A stretch of 64,000 bases of DNA, taken from NCBI RefSeq assembly GCF_031344055.1, contig NZ_JADBEN010000004.1; one strand, written 5' to 3'. A program made the position numbers and the translations under genes. Below the pieces are notes generated by a model, which was given only the letters and a program-made list of their open reading frames with translations, did no database searches and was not told where the DNA came from. Below, piece by piece: positions 52,430-61,762 of this stretch (its first letter is position 1; each line of letters starts with the position of its first letter). The DNA is from Methylobacillus flagellatus_A (GTDB taxonomy: Bacteria > Pseudomonadota > Gammaproteobacteria > Burkholderiales > Methylophilaceae).

Positions 52430-53155
52430 ATGGCAGGGCATTCCAAATGGGCCAACATCCAGCACCGCAAAGGTCGCCAGGATGCCAAACGTGGCAAGAT
52501 ATTCACCAAGCTGATCAAGGAAATCACCGTTTCTGCCCGCATGGGCGGCGGCGATATCAATTTCAATCCGCGCCTGCGCGCCGCCGTGGCGGAAGCCAAG
52601 GAGCAGAACATGCCCGCGGACAACATCACCCGCGCGATCAAGCGCGGTACGGGCGAGCTTGAGGGCGTCAATTACGAGGAAATCCGCTACGAAGGCTACG
52701 GCATCAACGGCGCCGCCATCATCATCGATTGCCTGACCGACAACAAGCAGCGCGCCGTGGCCGATGTGCGCCATGCGCTGAGCAAGAACGGCGGCAACCT
52801 GGGGACCGACGGTTCCGTTGCCTTCATGTTCAAGCACTGCGGCGTGCTGGTGTTCGAACCGGGCACCAGCGAAGATCAAGTCATGGAGGCGGCATTGGAA
52901 GCCGGCGCGGAAGATGTCATTACCGACGAGGACGGCAGTATCGAAGTGATCACCGCGCCAGGCGATTTTACTGCGGTAAAGGAAGCGCTGGAGGCGGCGG
53001 GCCTGAAACCGGTATTGGCGGAAGTGACCATGAAGCCGGACAACGAAACTGTGTTCAGCGGCGATGAGGGAGCCAAGATGCAGAAACTGCTGGACGCGCT
53101 GGAAGACCTCGATGACGTGCAGGAAGTCTATACTACCGCAGTGATCGAGGAGTAA
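52430..53155 (+). CDS. yebC: YebC/PmpR-family regulatory protein
   Basis: A 241-residue protein with the family N-terminus AGHSKWANIQHRKGRQDAKR and three-domain layout. YebC proteins bind DNA near promoters or act in relief of ribosome stalling, depending on the lineage. It overlaps the ruvC start by TAATG, the usual yebC-ruvC-ruvA order. Confidence 0.96.
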   Translation: MAGHSKWANIQHRKGRQDAKRGKIFTKLIKEITVSARMGGGDINFNPRLRAAVAEAKEQNMPADNITRAIKRGTGELEGVNYEEIRYEGYGINGAAIIIDCLTDNKQRAVADVRHALSKNGGNLGTDGSVAFMFKHCGVLVFEPGTSEDQVMEAALEAGAEDVITDEDGSIEVITAPGDFTAVKEALEAAGLKPVLAEVTMKPDNETVFSGDEGAKMQKLLDALEDLDDVQEVYTTAVIEE

Positions 53156-53697
53156 TGACCGTACGCATCCTCGGCATCGATCCCGGCCTGCGCTTGACAG
53201 GCTTCGGCGTGATCGAGAAGACGGGCGAGAAGCTCGCCTACGTGGCGAGCGGCACCATCAAGACCACGACCGGCAAGGGCAGCGAGATCGAAGACTTGCC
53301 GACGCGCCTCAAGATTATCCTGGACGGCCTGGCGGAAGTGATTGCGACCTACCAGCCGCAGCAATCGGCGATTGAAAAGGTATTCGTGAACGTCAACCCG
53401 CAATCCACCCTGTTGCTCGGGCAGGCCAGGGGCGCGGCAATCAGCGCCCTGGTGCTGAACCACCTCACGGTGGCGGAATATACCGCTTTGCAAGTCAAGC
53501 AATCGGTAGTGGGGAACGGCCACGCGGCCAAGGACCAGGTGCAGGAAATGGTGAAGCGCCTGCTCAACCTGCCCGCGGTCCCGAGGCCGGATTCGGCGGA
53601 TGCGCTGGCTTGCGCGATTTGCCACGCGCATGGCGGGCAGGGCTTGGGTAAATTGGCAACGGCAGGATTCAGGGTAAAGGGTGGCAGGTTGATATGA
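53155..53697 (+). CDS. ruvC: Holliday junction resolvase
   Basis: A 180-residue RuvC with the four acidic catalytic residues of the RNase H fold: Asp in LGIDPGL near residue 8, Glu in AIEKVFVN near 67, and the two Asp in RPDSADALACAICH near 140. It resolves Holliday junctions during repair. It overlaps ruvA by ATGA. Confidence 0.97.
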   Translation: MTVRILGIDPGLRLTGFGVIEKTGEKLAYVASGTIKTTTGKGSEIEDLPTRLKIILDGLAEVIATYQPQQSAIEKVFVNVNPQSTLLLGQARGAAISALVLNHLTVAEYTALQVKQSVVGNGHAAKDQVQEMVKRLLNLPAVPRPDSADALACAICHAHGGQGLGKLATAGFRVKGGRLI

Positions 53698-54278
53698 TTG
53701 CAAGATTGAGCGGTATCCTCGTCGAGAAAACACCACCCCAGGTGGTGATCGACTGCAACGGCGTGGGCTATGAGTGCGAAGTGCCCATGAGCACTTTCTA
53801 CAACCTGCCTGCCACCGGCGAAAAGGTGGTGCTGCTTACCCAGTTCATCGTGCGCGAAGACGCACAATTGCTGTACGGCTTCGGCAGCGACCAGGAGCGC
53901 GCCACCTTCCGCCAATTGCTGAAAGTGAACGGCATAGGCGCCAAGTCAGCGCTCGCTATCCTGAGCGGGCTGTCCGTGGACGACCTGGCCCAGGCAGTAG
54001 CCTTGCAGGAGACTGGTTTGCTGACGAAGGTGCCCGGCATAGGCAAGAAAACCGCCGAGCGCCTACTGCTCGAACTCAAGGACAAGTTCTCCATCGACGG
54101 CGGCGCGGCGTTGGCCGGCGGCAGCCAAGCCAAGTCCGCCAGCGGCGACGTGCTCAATGCCTTGCTTGCGCTGGGCTATAACGAGCGCGAGGCCCTGGCT
54201 GCGGTCAAGCAGCTTCCTGCCGACATTGCGGTCGCCGAAGGTATCAAGCTTTCGCTCAAGTCGCTCTCTAAAACATAA
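53694..54278 (+). CDS. ruvA: Holliday junction branch-migration subunit
   Basis: A 194-residue RuvA with an N-terminal OB domain (1-64), paired helix-hairpin-helix motifs (IGAKSALAIL and VPGIGKKTAERLL) and the C-terminal domain that contacts RuvB. No ruvB follows; the next 787 bases are repeat, so ruvB must lie elsewhere. Confidence 0.97.
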   Translation: MIARLSGILVEKTPPQVVIDCNGVGYECEVPMSTFYNLPATGEKVVLLTQFIVREDAQLLYGFGSDQERATFRQLLKVNGIGAKSALAILSGLSVDDLAQAVALQETGLLTKVPGIGKKTAERLLLELKDKFSIDGGAALAGGSQAKSASGDVLNALLALGYNEREALAAVKQLPADIAVAEGIKLSLKSLSKT

Positions 54279-54302
54279 AGCTAAAATACCTCAGCAGTTT
54301 TT

Positions 54303-54564
54303 AGGGCGAGCGTAGCGAAGCCAAGTCGCTGTTGCTTTTGACCTTGGGTTTGGATTCCCCGTCTGGCTGCGCCGAGTAGCGCAAATCTGTCTGGAAAAAG
54401 CGCTTGCGTCTGTCTGAGCGAAGCGAGTTCAGCAAGCGCCCAGACAGATTGAGCAACGCAGGGGACCGGGAGCTTTGCTCCCGGCGCTGACTTCGGGGTC
54501 GCCTTTTGTTTGGTTCCTTTATTTTGGCGAAGCAAAATAAAGGGACTCGCTGACAAGCGAAAGG
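54303..54564 (+). repeat. Complex intergenic repeat, left copy
   Basis: About 260 bases sharing blocks with the right copy (54680-54964, inverted), including GTCTGGCTGCGCCGAGTAGC, GAGCAACGCAGG and GGGTCGCCTTTTG. Hairpin 1: 11-bp stem (54384-54394 with 54440-54450), five-base A bulge, 8-bp stem (54400-54407 with 54432-54439) and a 24-base loop. Hairpin 2: CCGGGAGC-TTT-GCTCCCGG at 54466-54484. Hairpin 3: perfect 11-bp stem at 54516-54526 with 54533-54543, loop GCGAAG. Small frames here are not genes. Confidence 0.85.
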
Positions 54565-54679
54565 CAACGGGTCAATCACCTACGATAGTGGTCAAGACCA
54601 TGGTTGCTTAACTTACTATCCAAGTTCCAACCCTCAACCCAATCAAACTCAACGGTTTTCGGTCTACATCAATACTGCA

Positions 54680-54964
54680 ATTGGCGAGAGGATGGGTTTC
54701 GCCTCGCCGGGCGAGTACCTTTATTTTGCTTCGCCAAAAGAAATAGGTGAAAGAAAACGAAGTTTCGGCGGAGCCAAAAGGCGACCCGATTGTCTGCGAC
54801 CCGGAACGTTGTTCCGGGCAACCTGCGTTGCTCGCTTTTAATGGGGACTGGCTGAACTCGCTGCGCTCAGACAGACGCCAGTCCTGTTTCCATTAAAAGC
54901 TGCGCTACTCGGCGCAGCCAGACGGGGAGGAAAAGCCAACACTTGGCTTTGCTGCGCTCGCCCT
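54680..54964 (-). repeat. Complex intergenic repeat, right copy (inverted)
   Basis: The same element read on the minus strand. Hairpin 1: stem 54834-54844 with 54890-54900 (11 bp), bulge of 5 at 54885-54889, stem 54845-54852 with 54877-54884 (8 bp) and a 24-base loop differing from the left copy at one position. Hairpin 2: 8-bp stem at 54800-54807 with 54811-54818. The stem sequences are unlike those of the left copy but still pair. The third hairpin is imperfect and about 30 extra bases precede it. The 54565-54679 segment between the copies shows nothing recognisable. Confidence 0.85.
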
Positions 54965-54995
54965 TGATTTGTAAGTGTGAGTTTTGTGGTTCAGG

Positions 54996-55029
54996 AAGAA
55001 AAAATGCCTGGCGATGGTTGCCAGGCATT
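54996..55029 (-). terminator. Terminator of the monooxygenase/receptor operon
   Basis: A 10-bp perfect stem (55003-55012 with 55020-55029, seven-base loop) leads on the minus strand into TTTTTTCTT. It lies about 36 bases after the flavin monooxygenase stop at 55066. Confidence 0.85.
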
Positions 55030-55065
55030 CAAGTTGATCATGGTGAAAAAGCCGTTGATCCGTTA

Positions 55066-56370
55066 TCAGGCTTTGCTGTAACGGTTCACGGGTTTCTCCA
55101 GGCCCAGGTGTTCCCGCAAAGTACGCCCCTGGTATTGCCTACGGAAAATGCCGCGCCGCTGCAGTTCCGGCACCACCAGCTCCGTGAAGTCGCGCAGGCC
55201 CCCCGGCAGCCAGGGCGCCATGACGTTGAAGCCGTCCGCGCCTCCTTGCTCGAACCATTCCTGGATATTGTCGGCGACCGTTTCCGGGGTGCCGACGACG
55301 GTCAGGTGGCCGCGCCCGCCTGCAATGCGCAGGTAGAGCTGTCGGATGGTCAGGTTTTCTCCCTGGGCGAGTTCGGTGAGCAGTTTCTGCCGGCTTTGCT
55401 GGCCGTTGTCGGTCAGCGGCAATGTCGGAAGCGGGCCATCCACCGGGTAGCCGGACATGTCGAAATTGCCGATCATGCGTCCGAGCAACGCCAGGCCGGA
55501 TTCCGGGTCCACCAGTTCCTGCAGCTTGTTGAACTTGGCTTCGGCTTCTGCCTGCGTCCTGCCCACGATGCTGAAGATGCCGGGCATGATCTTGAGGCTG
55601 TCGGGCTGCCTGCCGTATTTTGCCATGCGCCCTTTCAGGTCTTGGTAGAAAGCCTGGGCCGATGCCAGGGTGGGGTGGGCCGTAAACACCACTTCCGCCG
55701 TTTCCGCGGCCAGCTCCCTTCCCGTCTCGGAGCCGCCCGCCTGCACGACGACGGGCCTGCCCTGCGGGCTGGGCGGCACATTCAACGGGCCGGCGACATC
55801 GAAGTGCGGGCCGTGATGGTCAAGGGCATGCAGCTTGCTGCGGTCGAACCAGACGCCTTTCTCCTTGTCGTTGAGGAACGCGTCCTCTTCCCAGCTATCC
55901 CAAAGCCCGGTGACCACCTCATAGAACTCCCGTGCCCTGGCATAGCGATCGGCATGGGAAACATGCTGCGGCAGGCCGAAGTTGGCCGATTCCGACGCAT
56001 TGTCCGAGGTGACCAGGTTCCAGCCGCTGCGCCCGCGGGAAATCTGGTCGAGGGAGGCGAATTTCCTGGCGATATGGTAGGGCTCGTTATACGTCGTGGT
56101 GGCGGTGCCGATCAGGCCGATGCGGCTGGTCACCGCTGCCAGCGCGCTCAGTAACGTCAGCGGCTCCAGTCCCGCGGGGCCTGCCGCGGCGGTCACGGCA
56201 TCGGCAAAGAACACCGCATCGAAATGTGCTGCCTCCGCCAGAAGTGCTGCTTCCTTGTAGACGGCAAACGGGTCGTCATCCAGCACATTGTCCGGGTAGC
56301 GCCATCCTGCGACATGGTGACCGTTGCGGATGAGGAACGCGCCCAGGCTGAGTTGACGGGGTTGGCTCAT
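55066..56370 (-). CDS. Flavin-dependent monooxygenase, NtaA/SnaA/DszA family
   Basis: A 434-residue bacterial-luciferase-like (LLM) monooxygenase. Family marks are the start LSLGAFLIRNGHHVAGWR, the FDAVFFAD strand, SRGRSGWNLVTS and WFEQGGADGFNVMAPWLPGG. Members use FMNH2 from a partner reductase and O2 to oxidise nitrilotriacetate, EDTA, sulfones or pristinamycin; the exact substrate here is unknown. The ATG at 56370 is preferred, with AAGGA about 8 bases upstream; the longer frame runs into the receptor gene. It lies 2 bases after the TonB receptor, so they share a message. Confidence 0.88.
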   Translation of the reverse strand: MSQPRQLSLGAFLIRNGHHVAGWRYPDNVLDDDPFAVYKEAALLAEAAHFDAVFFADAVTAAAGPAGLEPLTLLSALAAVTSRIGLIGTATTTYNEPYHIARKFASLDQISRGRSGWNLVTSDNASESANFGLPQHVSHADRYARAREFYEVVTGLWDSWEEDAFLNDKEKGVWFDRSKLHALDHHGPHFDVAGPLNVPPSPQGRPVVVQAGGSETGRELAAETAEVVFTAHPTLASAQAFYQDLKGRMAKYGRQPDSLKIMPGIFSIVGRTQAEAEAKFNKLQELVDPESGLALLGRMIGNFDMSGYPVDGPLPTLPLTDNGQQSRQKLLTELAQGENLTIRQLYLRIAGGRGHLTVVGTPETVADNIQEWFEQGGADGFNVMAPWLPGGLRDFTELVVPELQRRGIFRRQYQGRTLREHLGLEKPVNRYSKA

Positions 56371-56372
56371 GA

Positions 56373-58673
56373 TTAGAAGTCCTTTCTGACCTGGACGCCG
56401 AAATAGCGGGCATCGTCGCGGGGGACGTAGCGTAGCGTATAAGTGGAGTTGGCATTGCTGACCAGGTTGCTCGCATAGGAGCGGTCCAGCAGGTTGCGGC
56501 CTACCAGCGCGAAGCGCCATCCGTCCTGGGTGGATAGGGCCACGCTGGCGTTCCAGATGCCGTAGGCTTCCTGGATCGTATCCTTGGTCTGGGTGAGGCT
56601 GTATTGCTGCTTGCTTTGCCAGGTATAGTCAGTGCCAATATCGATCACGTAGCCGCCATTCAACGGAATTGCATAGTTGGCACGGGCGACTGATTTGAAC
56701 TCAGGGGAGAACGGCAAGGGTTTACCATTCACTGCGCAAGAGGACGCGGCATTGGCAGGGCAATTGAATTGGTCGATTCTTGCATCGACGTAGGCCAGGG
56801 AGCCTGCAAGCGTCAGCCTGGAAGTCGGCTTGGCGGTGGCGTCGAACTCGATGCCGCGGGTGGAGACATCGCCGGCGTTGACCAGCCGCGTTACAACAGT
56901 GCCACCAACGAAATCAACAAAGTTCGCTTGGTAGCTCTTGTACTTGGTGTAAAACGCTGCCATGTTGAAAATCAGGCGATTGTCCAGATAGGCTGATTTG
57001 AGGCCGAACTCAAAAGAGTTGGAGGTTTCAGGATCTAGTCCTAGTGTATCTCCATTAGCATCGGTCATATTGAAAAATGCGTTATAGGCGGGTCCTTTGT
57101 AGCCTCGCGAATAAGTAAAATAGCTGGTGATATTTGTGCTCCAATCATATTGGAGGCCGAGGCGGCCAGAGAAAGCATTTTCGCTGGTGCTACCTTTGCG
57201 AAGCGATTGGCTGGGCCTTACTCCCCCTATGAGTTGTCCAGTAGGGACGTTACTGTTTCGCACATGATCGAATTCGAGTTCGTCGTGCGTCCAGCGCAGG
57301 CCGGCAATCCCGCGGAAATCCGAGGTGAAGTTCAGTGTGCTTTCGCCGAACAGGGCCACGCTGTCGCTGTCGATGCTGTAGTCGGCGCGGCCGATGAAAT
57401 TGGTGCCGGCATTGTCTGTGCCGCTACGCTGGTACGTTTCGTCGGTCTTGCCCTTGAGGTAGTAAATACCTGCCACATATTCCAGAAAACGGTCCTTGGG
57501 GGAGGCAATGCGGATTTCCTGCGAGAACTGCTTTGAATCTACAGTGCCCCGGTCGCGAGTGGCAGGATAGTCCCCGGTAATTCTGAGAGGATCGTAGTTG
57601 TTACCGATTTGCGATGTGGACGTGTTTTGCGTGTTGTCCCAGGTTCGGAATGCGGTGATGGACGTCAATGTGTAATCGTTGAAGCGCCAGTCTACCTGTG
57701 CGGAAACCCCCTGGTTGGTATCGGTGACTTCGCTCTTGCCATCGGTATACACCCTGCGGTTGCCTTTGCTTACATTGACGGGGCTGATGCCCTGGTTGAA
57801 TATGGCATTGCTGGAGCTGTAAGGCACGCCGCTGGCGCCTGGGACGCTGTTGGTGCCATGCGTGTAGTCGGCGATCAGGGTGATGTCGAGGTCCTCGTTC
57901 GGCGTCAGCAGGAACTTGGCGCGGGCGCCTTCGCGCTCATAGCCGTTGAGATTGCCGCCGATCACGTTTTTCACATTGCCGTCGTAGTCGGCCCATAGGC
58001 CGTTGATGGAGGCATACAGCAGATCAGGCACCAGCGTGCCGGAGAGCCCGAAGCGGATGCGCTTTTCCCCGCCTTCATAGTAGGAGGTGTCGACATAGGC
58101 ATGCGGGTCGGCGCTGGGTTCGCGCGTCACCACGTTGATTACGCCGGCTGAGGCGTTCTTGCCGAACAGCGTGCCCTGCGGGCCGCGCAAGACCTCGATG
58201 CGCTCCACGTCCAGCAGGTCCAGCGTGGCCTGGCCCGGACGGGCATAGACCACGCCGTCGATCACGGTGGAGACGGTAGGCTCGATGCCGGGCGAGGTAG
58301 AAATGGTGCCCACGCCGCGGATCAGGATGGAGGAGTCCTTGTTGCCGCCCTGCTGGCGGAAGGTCAGGCTGGGTACCTCGTTGGCGATGGTCTGGATGCT
58401 GTTGAGGTTGGATTGCTCCAGTTTGCGGCCGTCCAGCACGGATACGGCGACGGGAATGGATTGCAGGCTGGCTTCGCGCCGGGTGGCGGTGACGGTGACC
58501 GTGCCGAGCGCAGGCTGCGCCTCCTGATCGGCCGAGGTCTGCTTGCTTTCCGCTGCGGAGGTTTCTTCGGCGGCAAATATTGTCGGGATGCCGCCGGACA
58601 GTAATGCGGAAGCGAGCGCCAGGCTGATGCCCCGGCGCCGGAACTGTTGCAATTGAGTGTGGTGTGGTTTCAT
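56373..58673 (-). CDS. TonB-dependent outer-membrane receptor
   Basis: A 766-residue receptor. A signal peptide (1-35) precedes a TonB-box-like segment (LGTVTVTATRRE at about 56-67), the plug (SIPVAVSVLDGRKLE, ILIRGVGT, VERIEVLRGPQGTLFGKN, GVINVVTREP) and a barrel ending in the terminal Phe (GVQVRKDF). The RxxxxLQSIPVAVSV and QGTLFGKN motifs resemble receptors for organic ligands rather than classical siderophore ones. It lies 85 bases downstream of the second permease gene, likely the same transcript. Confidence 0.9.
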   Translation of the reverse strand: MKPHHTQLQQFRRRGISLALASALLSGGIPTIFAAEETSAAESKQTSADQEAQPALGTVTVTATRREASLQSIPVAVSVLDGRKLEQSNLNSIQTIANEVPSLTFRQQGGNKDSSILIRGVGTISTSPGIEPTVSTVIDGVVYARPGQATLDLLDVERIEVLRGPQGTLFGKNASAGVINVVTREPSADPHAYVDTSYYEGGEKRIRFGLSGTLVPDLLYASINGLWADYDGNVKNVIGGNLNGYEREGARAKFLLTPNEDLDITLIADYTHGTNSVPGASGVPYSSSNAIFNQGISPVNVSKGNRRVYTDGKSEVTDTNQGVSAQVDWRFNDYTLTSITAFRTWDNTQNTSTSQIGNNYDPLRITGDYPATRDRGTVDSKQFSQEIRIASPKDRFLEYVAGIYYLKGKTDETYQRSGTDNAGTNFIGRADYSIDSDSVALFGESTLNFTSDFRGIAGLRWTHDELEFDHVRNSNVPTGQLIGGVRPSQSLRKGSTSENAFSGRLGLQYDWSTNITSYFTYSRGYKGPAYNAFFNMTDANGDTLGLDPETSNSFEFGLKSAYLDNRLIFNMAAFYTKYKSYQANFVDFVGGTVVTRLVNAGDVSTRGIEFDATAKPTSRLTLAGSLAYVDARIDQFNCPANAASSCAVNGKPLPFSPEFKSVARANYAIPLNGGYVIDIGTDYTWQSKQQYSLTQTKDTIQEAYGIWNASVALSTQDGWRFALVGRNLLDRSYASNLVSNANSTYTLRYVPRDDARYFGVQVRKDF

Positions 58674-58758
58674 GCAGATTCCCCTAATGTAGTCGTAAAA
58701 ATGATGTAGTCAGCCTGATACCCGTTGTCGGGAAACCAGGGGAATGGAAAGACATGCT

Positions 58759-59577
58759 TCATCCCTTGATGCCTCCTGTGGTGAGCCCGCTGATGACGCG
58801 TTCCTGGAACAGGATGATGAGGATGGCGAGCGGCACGATGGCGACCACCAGTGCGGCGGAGATCACCGGCCATGGAAAGGTGAACTCCCCTTGGTAGAGC
58901 AGGATGCCGACCGGCAGGGTGCGGCTGCCCGGCGCGGCATTCAGGGCCAGCGCCAGCAGGAACTCGTCCCAGGCATTGACGAAAGCCAGGATGCCGGCCG
59001 TGAACACGCCGGGGGCGGACAATGGCAGCACGATGCGGTAGAGCGCCTGCAGCCTGGTGCAACCGTCCAGCATCGCGGCGTTCTCGATGTCCTTGGGCAC
59101 CTGCTGGAAAAAGCTCGCGAGCACGAGCGTGCATACCGGCAGGCTTTGCACGGCGTAAGGCAGCACCAGTGCGCCGTAGGTGTTGATCAAGCCCAGCCCG
59201 CGCATGATCTCGAACAGGGGCACCAGCAATGTCGCCGGCGGGAACATGGCGATCGCGACCAGTACCGTGAGGATCAGGCCGCGGCGGCGCAGGCGCAGCC
59301 GGGTGAGCGCGTAGGCGGCCCCGGTGGCCGCGAACAAGGTCAGCAGGGTGGAAAGCAAGGCCACCGCGAAGCTGTTGCCCAGGAACAGCAGCAAGGGCTG
59401 GTCGCTGAACGCATGCACGTAATTGCCCAGGGTGGGGTGCTGCGGCCACCAGGTGATCGGGGTTTGCGCCAGCTCGGCATCGCGCTTGAACGAGGTCAGC
59501 AATATCCACAGGGCGGGGAAGAAACCGTTTGCCAATAGCACGGCGGCAGCGATCCAGCGCAAGGGGAGCTTCAGCAT
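58759..59577 (-). CDS. Carbohydrate-type ABC permease, MalG/UgpE family
   Basis: A 272-residue permease of the CUT1 family with six helices; the EAA loop is at about residues 160-180 (ENAAMLDGCTRLQALYRIVLPLS). It pairs with the MalF-type subunit, whose stop overlaps its ATG (TAATG). CUT1 systems move oligosaccharides, glycerol phosphate and polyols, but also other solutes. Confidence 0.9.
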   Translation of the reverse strand: MLKLPLRWIAAAVLLANGFFPALWILLTSFKRDAELAQTPITWWPQHPTLGNYVHAFSDQPLLLFLGNSFAVALLSTLLTLFAATGAAYALTRLRLRRRGLILTVLVAIAMFPPATLLVPLFEIMRGLGLINTYGALVLPYAVQSLPVCTLVLASFFQQVPKDIENAAMLDGCTRLQALYRIVLPLSAPGVFTAGILAFVNAWDEFLLALALNAAPGSRTLPVGILLYQGEFTFPWPVISAALVVAIVPLAILIILFQERVISGLTTGGIKG

Positions 59578-60500
59578 TACAGCGCCCCCTTGTAGAGCTT
59601 GCGCAGATAGACCGAGCTGACGGCCATGGACAACAGGAACAGCAGCACCGCGAGGGCGGATCCGTAGCCGACATCCATGTATTCGATGGCCGTGGTGTTG
59701 ATCAGGATGGACAAGGTCTCCGTATAGCGCGCCGGGCCGCCCTGCGTCATCGCATAGGGAATGTCGAAGGACTGCAAGGCGCTGATGGTGCGGAAGATCA
59801 GTGCGACCATCATGGCCGGCATCAGCAGCGGCAGGGTGACGTGACGGAACGACTGCCAACGGCTGGCGCCTTCCATCGCCGCGGCTTCGTACAGGCTGCG
59901 CGGGATGGTCTGCAGGCCTGCGAGCAGGATCAGCGCGACGAAGGAGGAGGTTTTCCAGATGGTGGCGACGCAGATCGCAAGAAAGCCCCATTGCGGTATC
60001 AGCAGGAAGGAGACCGGGGCAATGCCTGCACGTCGCAACAGGTCGTTGACTACGCCGTATTCCGTATTGAAGAACCACGCGAAAATCATGCCGGAAAATG
60101 CAAGCGGCAAGGCCCAAGGCAGCAGCAATGCCAGGCGCACGGGCCAGCGCCATTTCCATTCGCGGTTGGCGAGCAATGCCAGCCCGAGCCCGACGAGCAG
60201 CGCGCCGGGGACAGTGACCACGCACAAGGCAATCGTAAAGCGCACGGCGCGCCAGACATCCGGGTCGCGCAAAGCGTCGACATAGTTGGCAACGCCCACG
60301 AAAACCGGGCCGCTCTCGCTGAACAGGCTGATGGAATAGAGGCTGTCGTGGATGACTTTCGCTACCGGGTAGACCACGATCAGGGCGAGCAGTAGCGCCG
60401 CAGGCAGCAACTGCCAGAATGCTAGCGATGACTCACTGACATCGCTGGCACTGTTGCCCTGGCTGTTTTGCCGCTGGTTGAAAAATGCGCGCAGGCTCAA
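59577..60500 (-). CDS. Carbohydrate-type ABC permease, MalF/UgpA family
   Basis: A 307-residue CUT1 permease with six helices and the EAA loop at SLYEAAAMEGASRWQSFRHV. The start is read as the TTG at 60500, overlapping the binding-protein stop by TTGA with AAGGA about 9 bases upstream; a longer frame to 60839 would run through that gene and has no such signal. It forms the channel with the MalG-type subunit. Confidence 0.88.
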   Translation of the reverse strand: MSLRAFFNQRQNSQGNSASDVSESSLAFWQLLPAALLLALIVVYPVAKVIHDSLYSISLFSESGPVFVGVANYVDALRDPDVWRAVRFTIALCVVTVPGALLVGLGLALLANREWKWRWPVRLALLLPWALPLAFSGMIFAWFFNTEYGVVNDLLRRAGIAPVSFLLIPQWGFLAICVATIWKTSSFVALILLAGLQTIPRSLYEAAAMEGASRWQSFRHVTLPLLMPAMMVALIFRTISALQSFDIPYAMTQGGPARYTETLSILINTTAIEYMDVGYGSALAVLLFLLSMAVSSVYLRKLYKGAL

Positions 60501-61762
60501 CGCAATATCCTTTCCAGGCGGCGGCTGATGTCTTCCAGGCCTTCCTCGGCCGTCAATGATCCGGCCAATACGGCCGAGGTCGAGATGCGCAGCACGTCCG
60601 ACACCTGCGCATAGCGCGCGGTCAATGGGCGAGGCTTGGCACCCAGCAACGCCGGCTTGGCATCCTTTAGCCAGGGGATCACGGCCTGGACCTCCGCATC
60701 GTCGTAGAGCGAAAGGTAAGGCGGCAGCAATGCGCCTTGCAGGGTAATGAAGCGCACGCTTTCGGGCGACGCCAGGAAGCGCAGGAAGTCGGCCATCTGC
60801 GCCTTGTTGCGCGAATAATTGGAGAGCGCCCACTGCCATCCCCCCAGGCAGGTTGCATGCTCGCCGCCTTGCACCGCCGGCATGCGGATGATGCCGACCC
60901 TGCCTTTGACGCGCGAGTCAGCATCGTTCTGGAACACGCCCCAGGCAAAGCCCCAATTGATGGCGAAGATCGCATTGCCGGCCTTGAACGTGTTCACGGT
61001 GTCGCCGGTCTTGACCTCGGCTACGTGGCGGCGGATCACGTTCTTGTCGATCAGGCCTTGCCATAATCGCAGGCTGCGCAATGCCGCGGGTTTGTCCAAT
61101 GCCAGTTTGCCGTTGCTGTCGAGGATGTCCTTGCCCTGGCTCCAGTAAGGCAGCAGGAAGCTGCACACCGTGCCTTCGATCGGCGCTCCCTGGATGGAAA
61201 GTCCTTGCAGCGCAGGATTGTTCTCTTGCTTCAGGATGGCCTGCGCGGCATTTTCCAGCTCCTGCCAGGTTTGCGGCGGCGCAATGCCGTATTGCGCCAG
61301 GAGGTCCTTGCGGTAGTACATGAACATGGCGTCGGTCACTGCGGGCAGGGTGTAGAGCCTGCCCTTGATCAGGTTGGTCCGGCGGTAGATGGGCAAGCCG
61401 TCGGCGAGCAGCGTCTGCTTTTCCTCGCCGAAATACTCGTCTAGCGGCGCGATCCAGCCAGCGGTGGCGAATTGGTAGGGGTTGACGATATCCAGCATCA
61501 AGGCGTCAAAACTGGGGTCGTGCGCATTGAGCAGGACGGAAAGGTATTTGCGCTGCAGCTCCGAGGTGGCCGCGCCGCTGCCGATTTCGATGCGGATGCC
61601 AGGATGGCTGGCTTCATAGCGGTCGGCAAGCGTACGGAACAGGTCTGGGCGTTGCGCCGCGCCGCCGATGAAGACGCGCAGCACCGTTTCCGCCTGTGCC
61701 GGGACGGCAATGGCTACGAGCAGGATGAGGGTAATGAGCCGAAGTGCGCGCGGGAGGCTCAT
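60497..61762 (-). CDS. Extracellular solute-binding protein, family 1
   Basis: A 421-residue periplasmic binding protein. The signal peptide ends at AQA-E (residue 24). Family-1 features are the FIGGAAQRPDLFRTLADRYEA opening block, the MLDIVNPYQFATAGWIAPLD stretch and the GGWQWALSNYSRNK C-lobe. It overlaps the ATPase stop by 4 bases and feeds the two permeases. The ligand is unknown, with a GntR-like operator upstream hinting at a sugar acid or polyol. Confidence 0.9.
   Translation of the reverse strand: MSLPRALRLITLILLVAIAVPAQAETVLRVFIGGAAQRPDLFRTLADRYEASHPGIRIEIGSGAATSELQRKYLSVLLNAHDPSFDALMLDIVNPYQFATAGWIAPLDEYFGEEKQTLLADGLPIYRRTNLIKGRLYTLPAVTDAMFMYYRKDLLAQYGIAPPQTWQELENAAQAILKQENNPALQGLSIQGAPIEGTVCSFLLPYWSQGKDILDSNGKLALDKPAALRSLRLWQGLIDKNVIRRHVAEVKTGDTVNTFKAGNAIFAINWGFAWGVFQNDADSRVKGRVGIIRMPAVQGGEHATCLGGWQWALSNYSRNKAQMADFLRFLASPESVRFITLQGALLPPYLSLYDDAEVQAVIPWLKDAKPALLGAKPRPLTARYAQVSDVLRISTSAVLAGSLTAEEGLEDISRRLERILR

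Noticed and set aside
54281..54579. Small frames inside the left repeat
   Set aside because: They follow the repeat sequence, are often annotated as hypothetical proteins in other genomes, and the paired-stem variation argues against coding.
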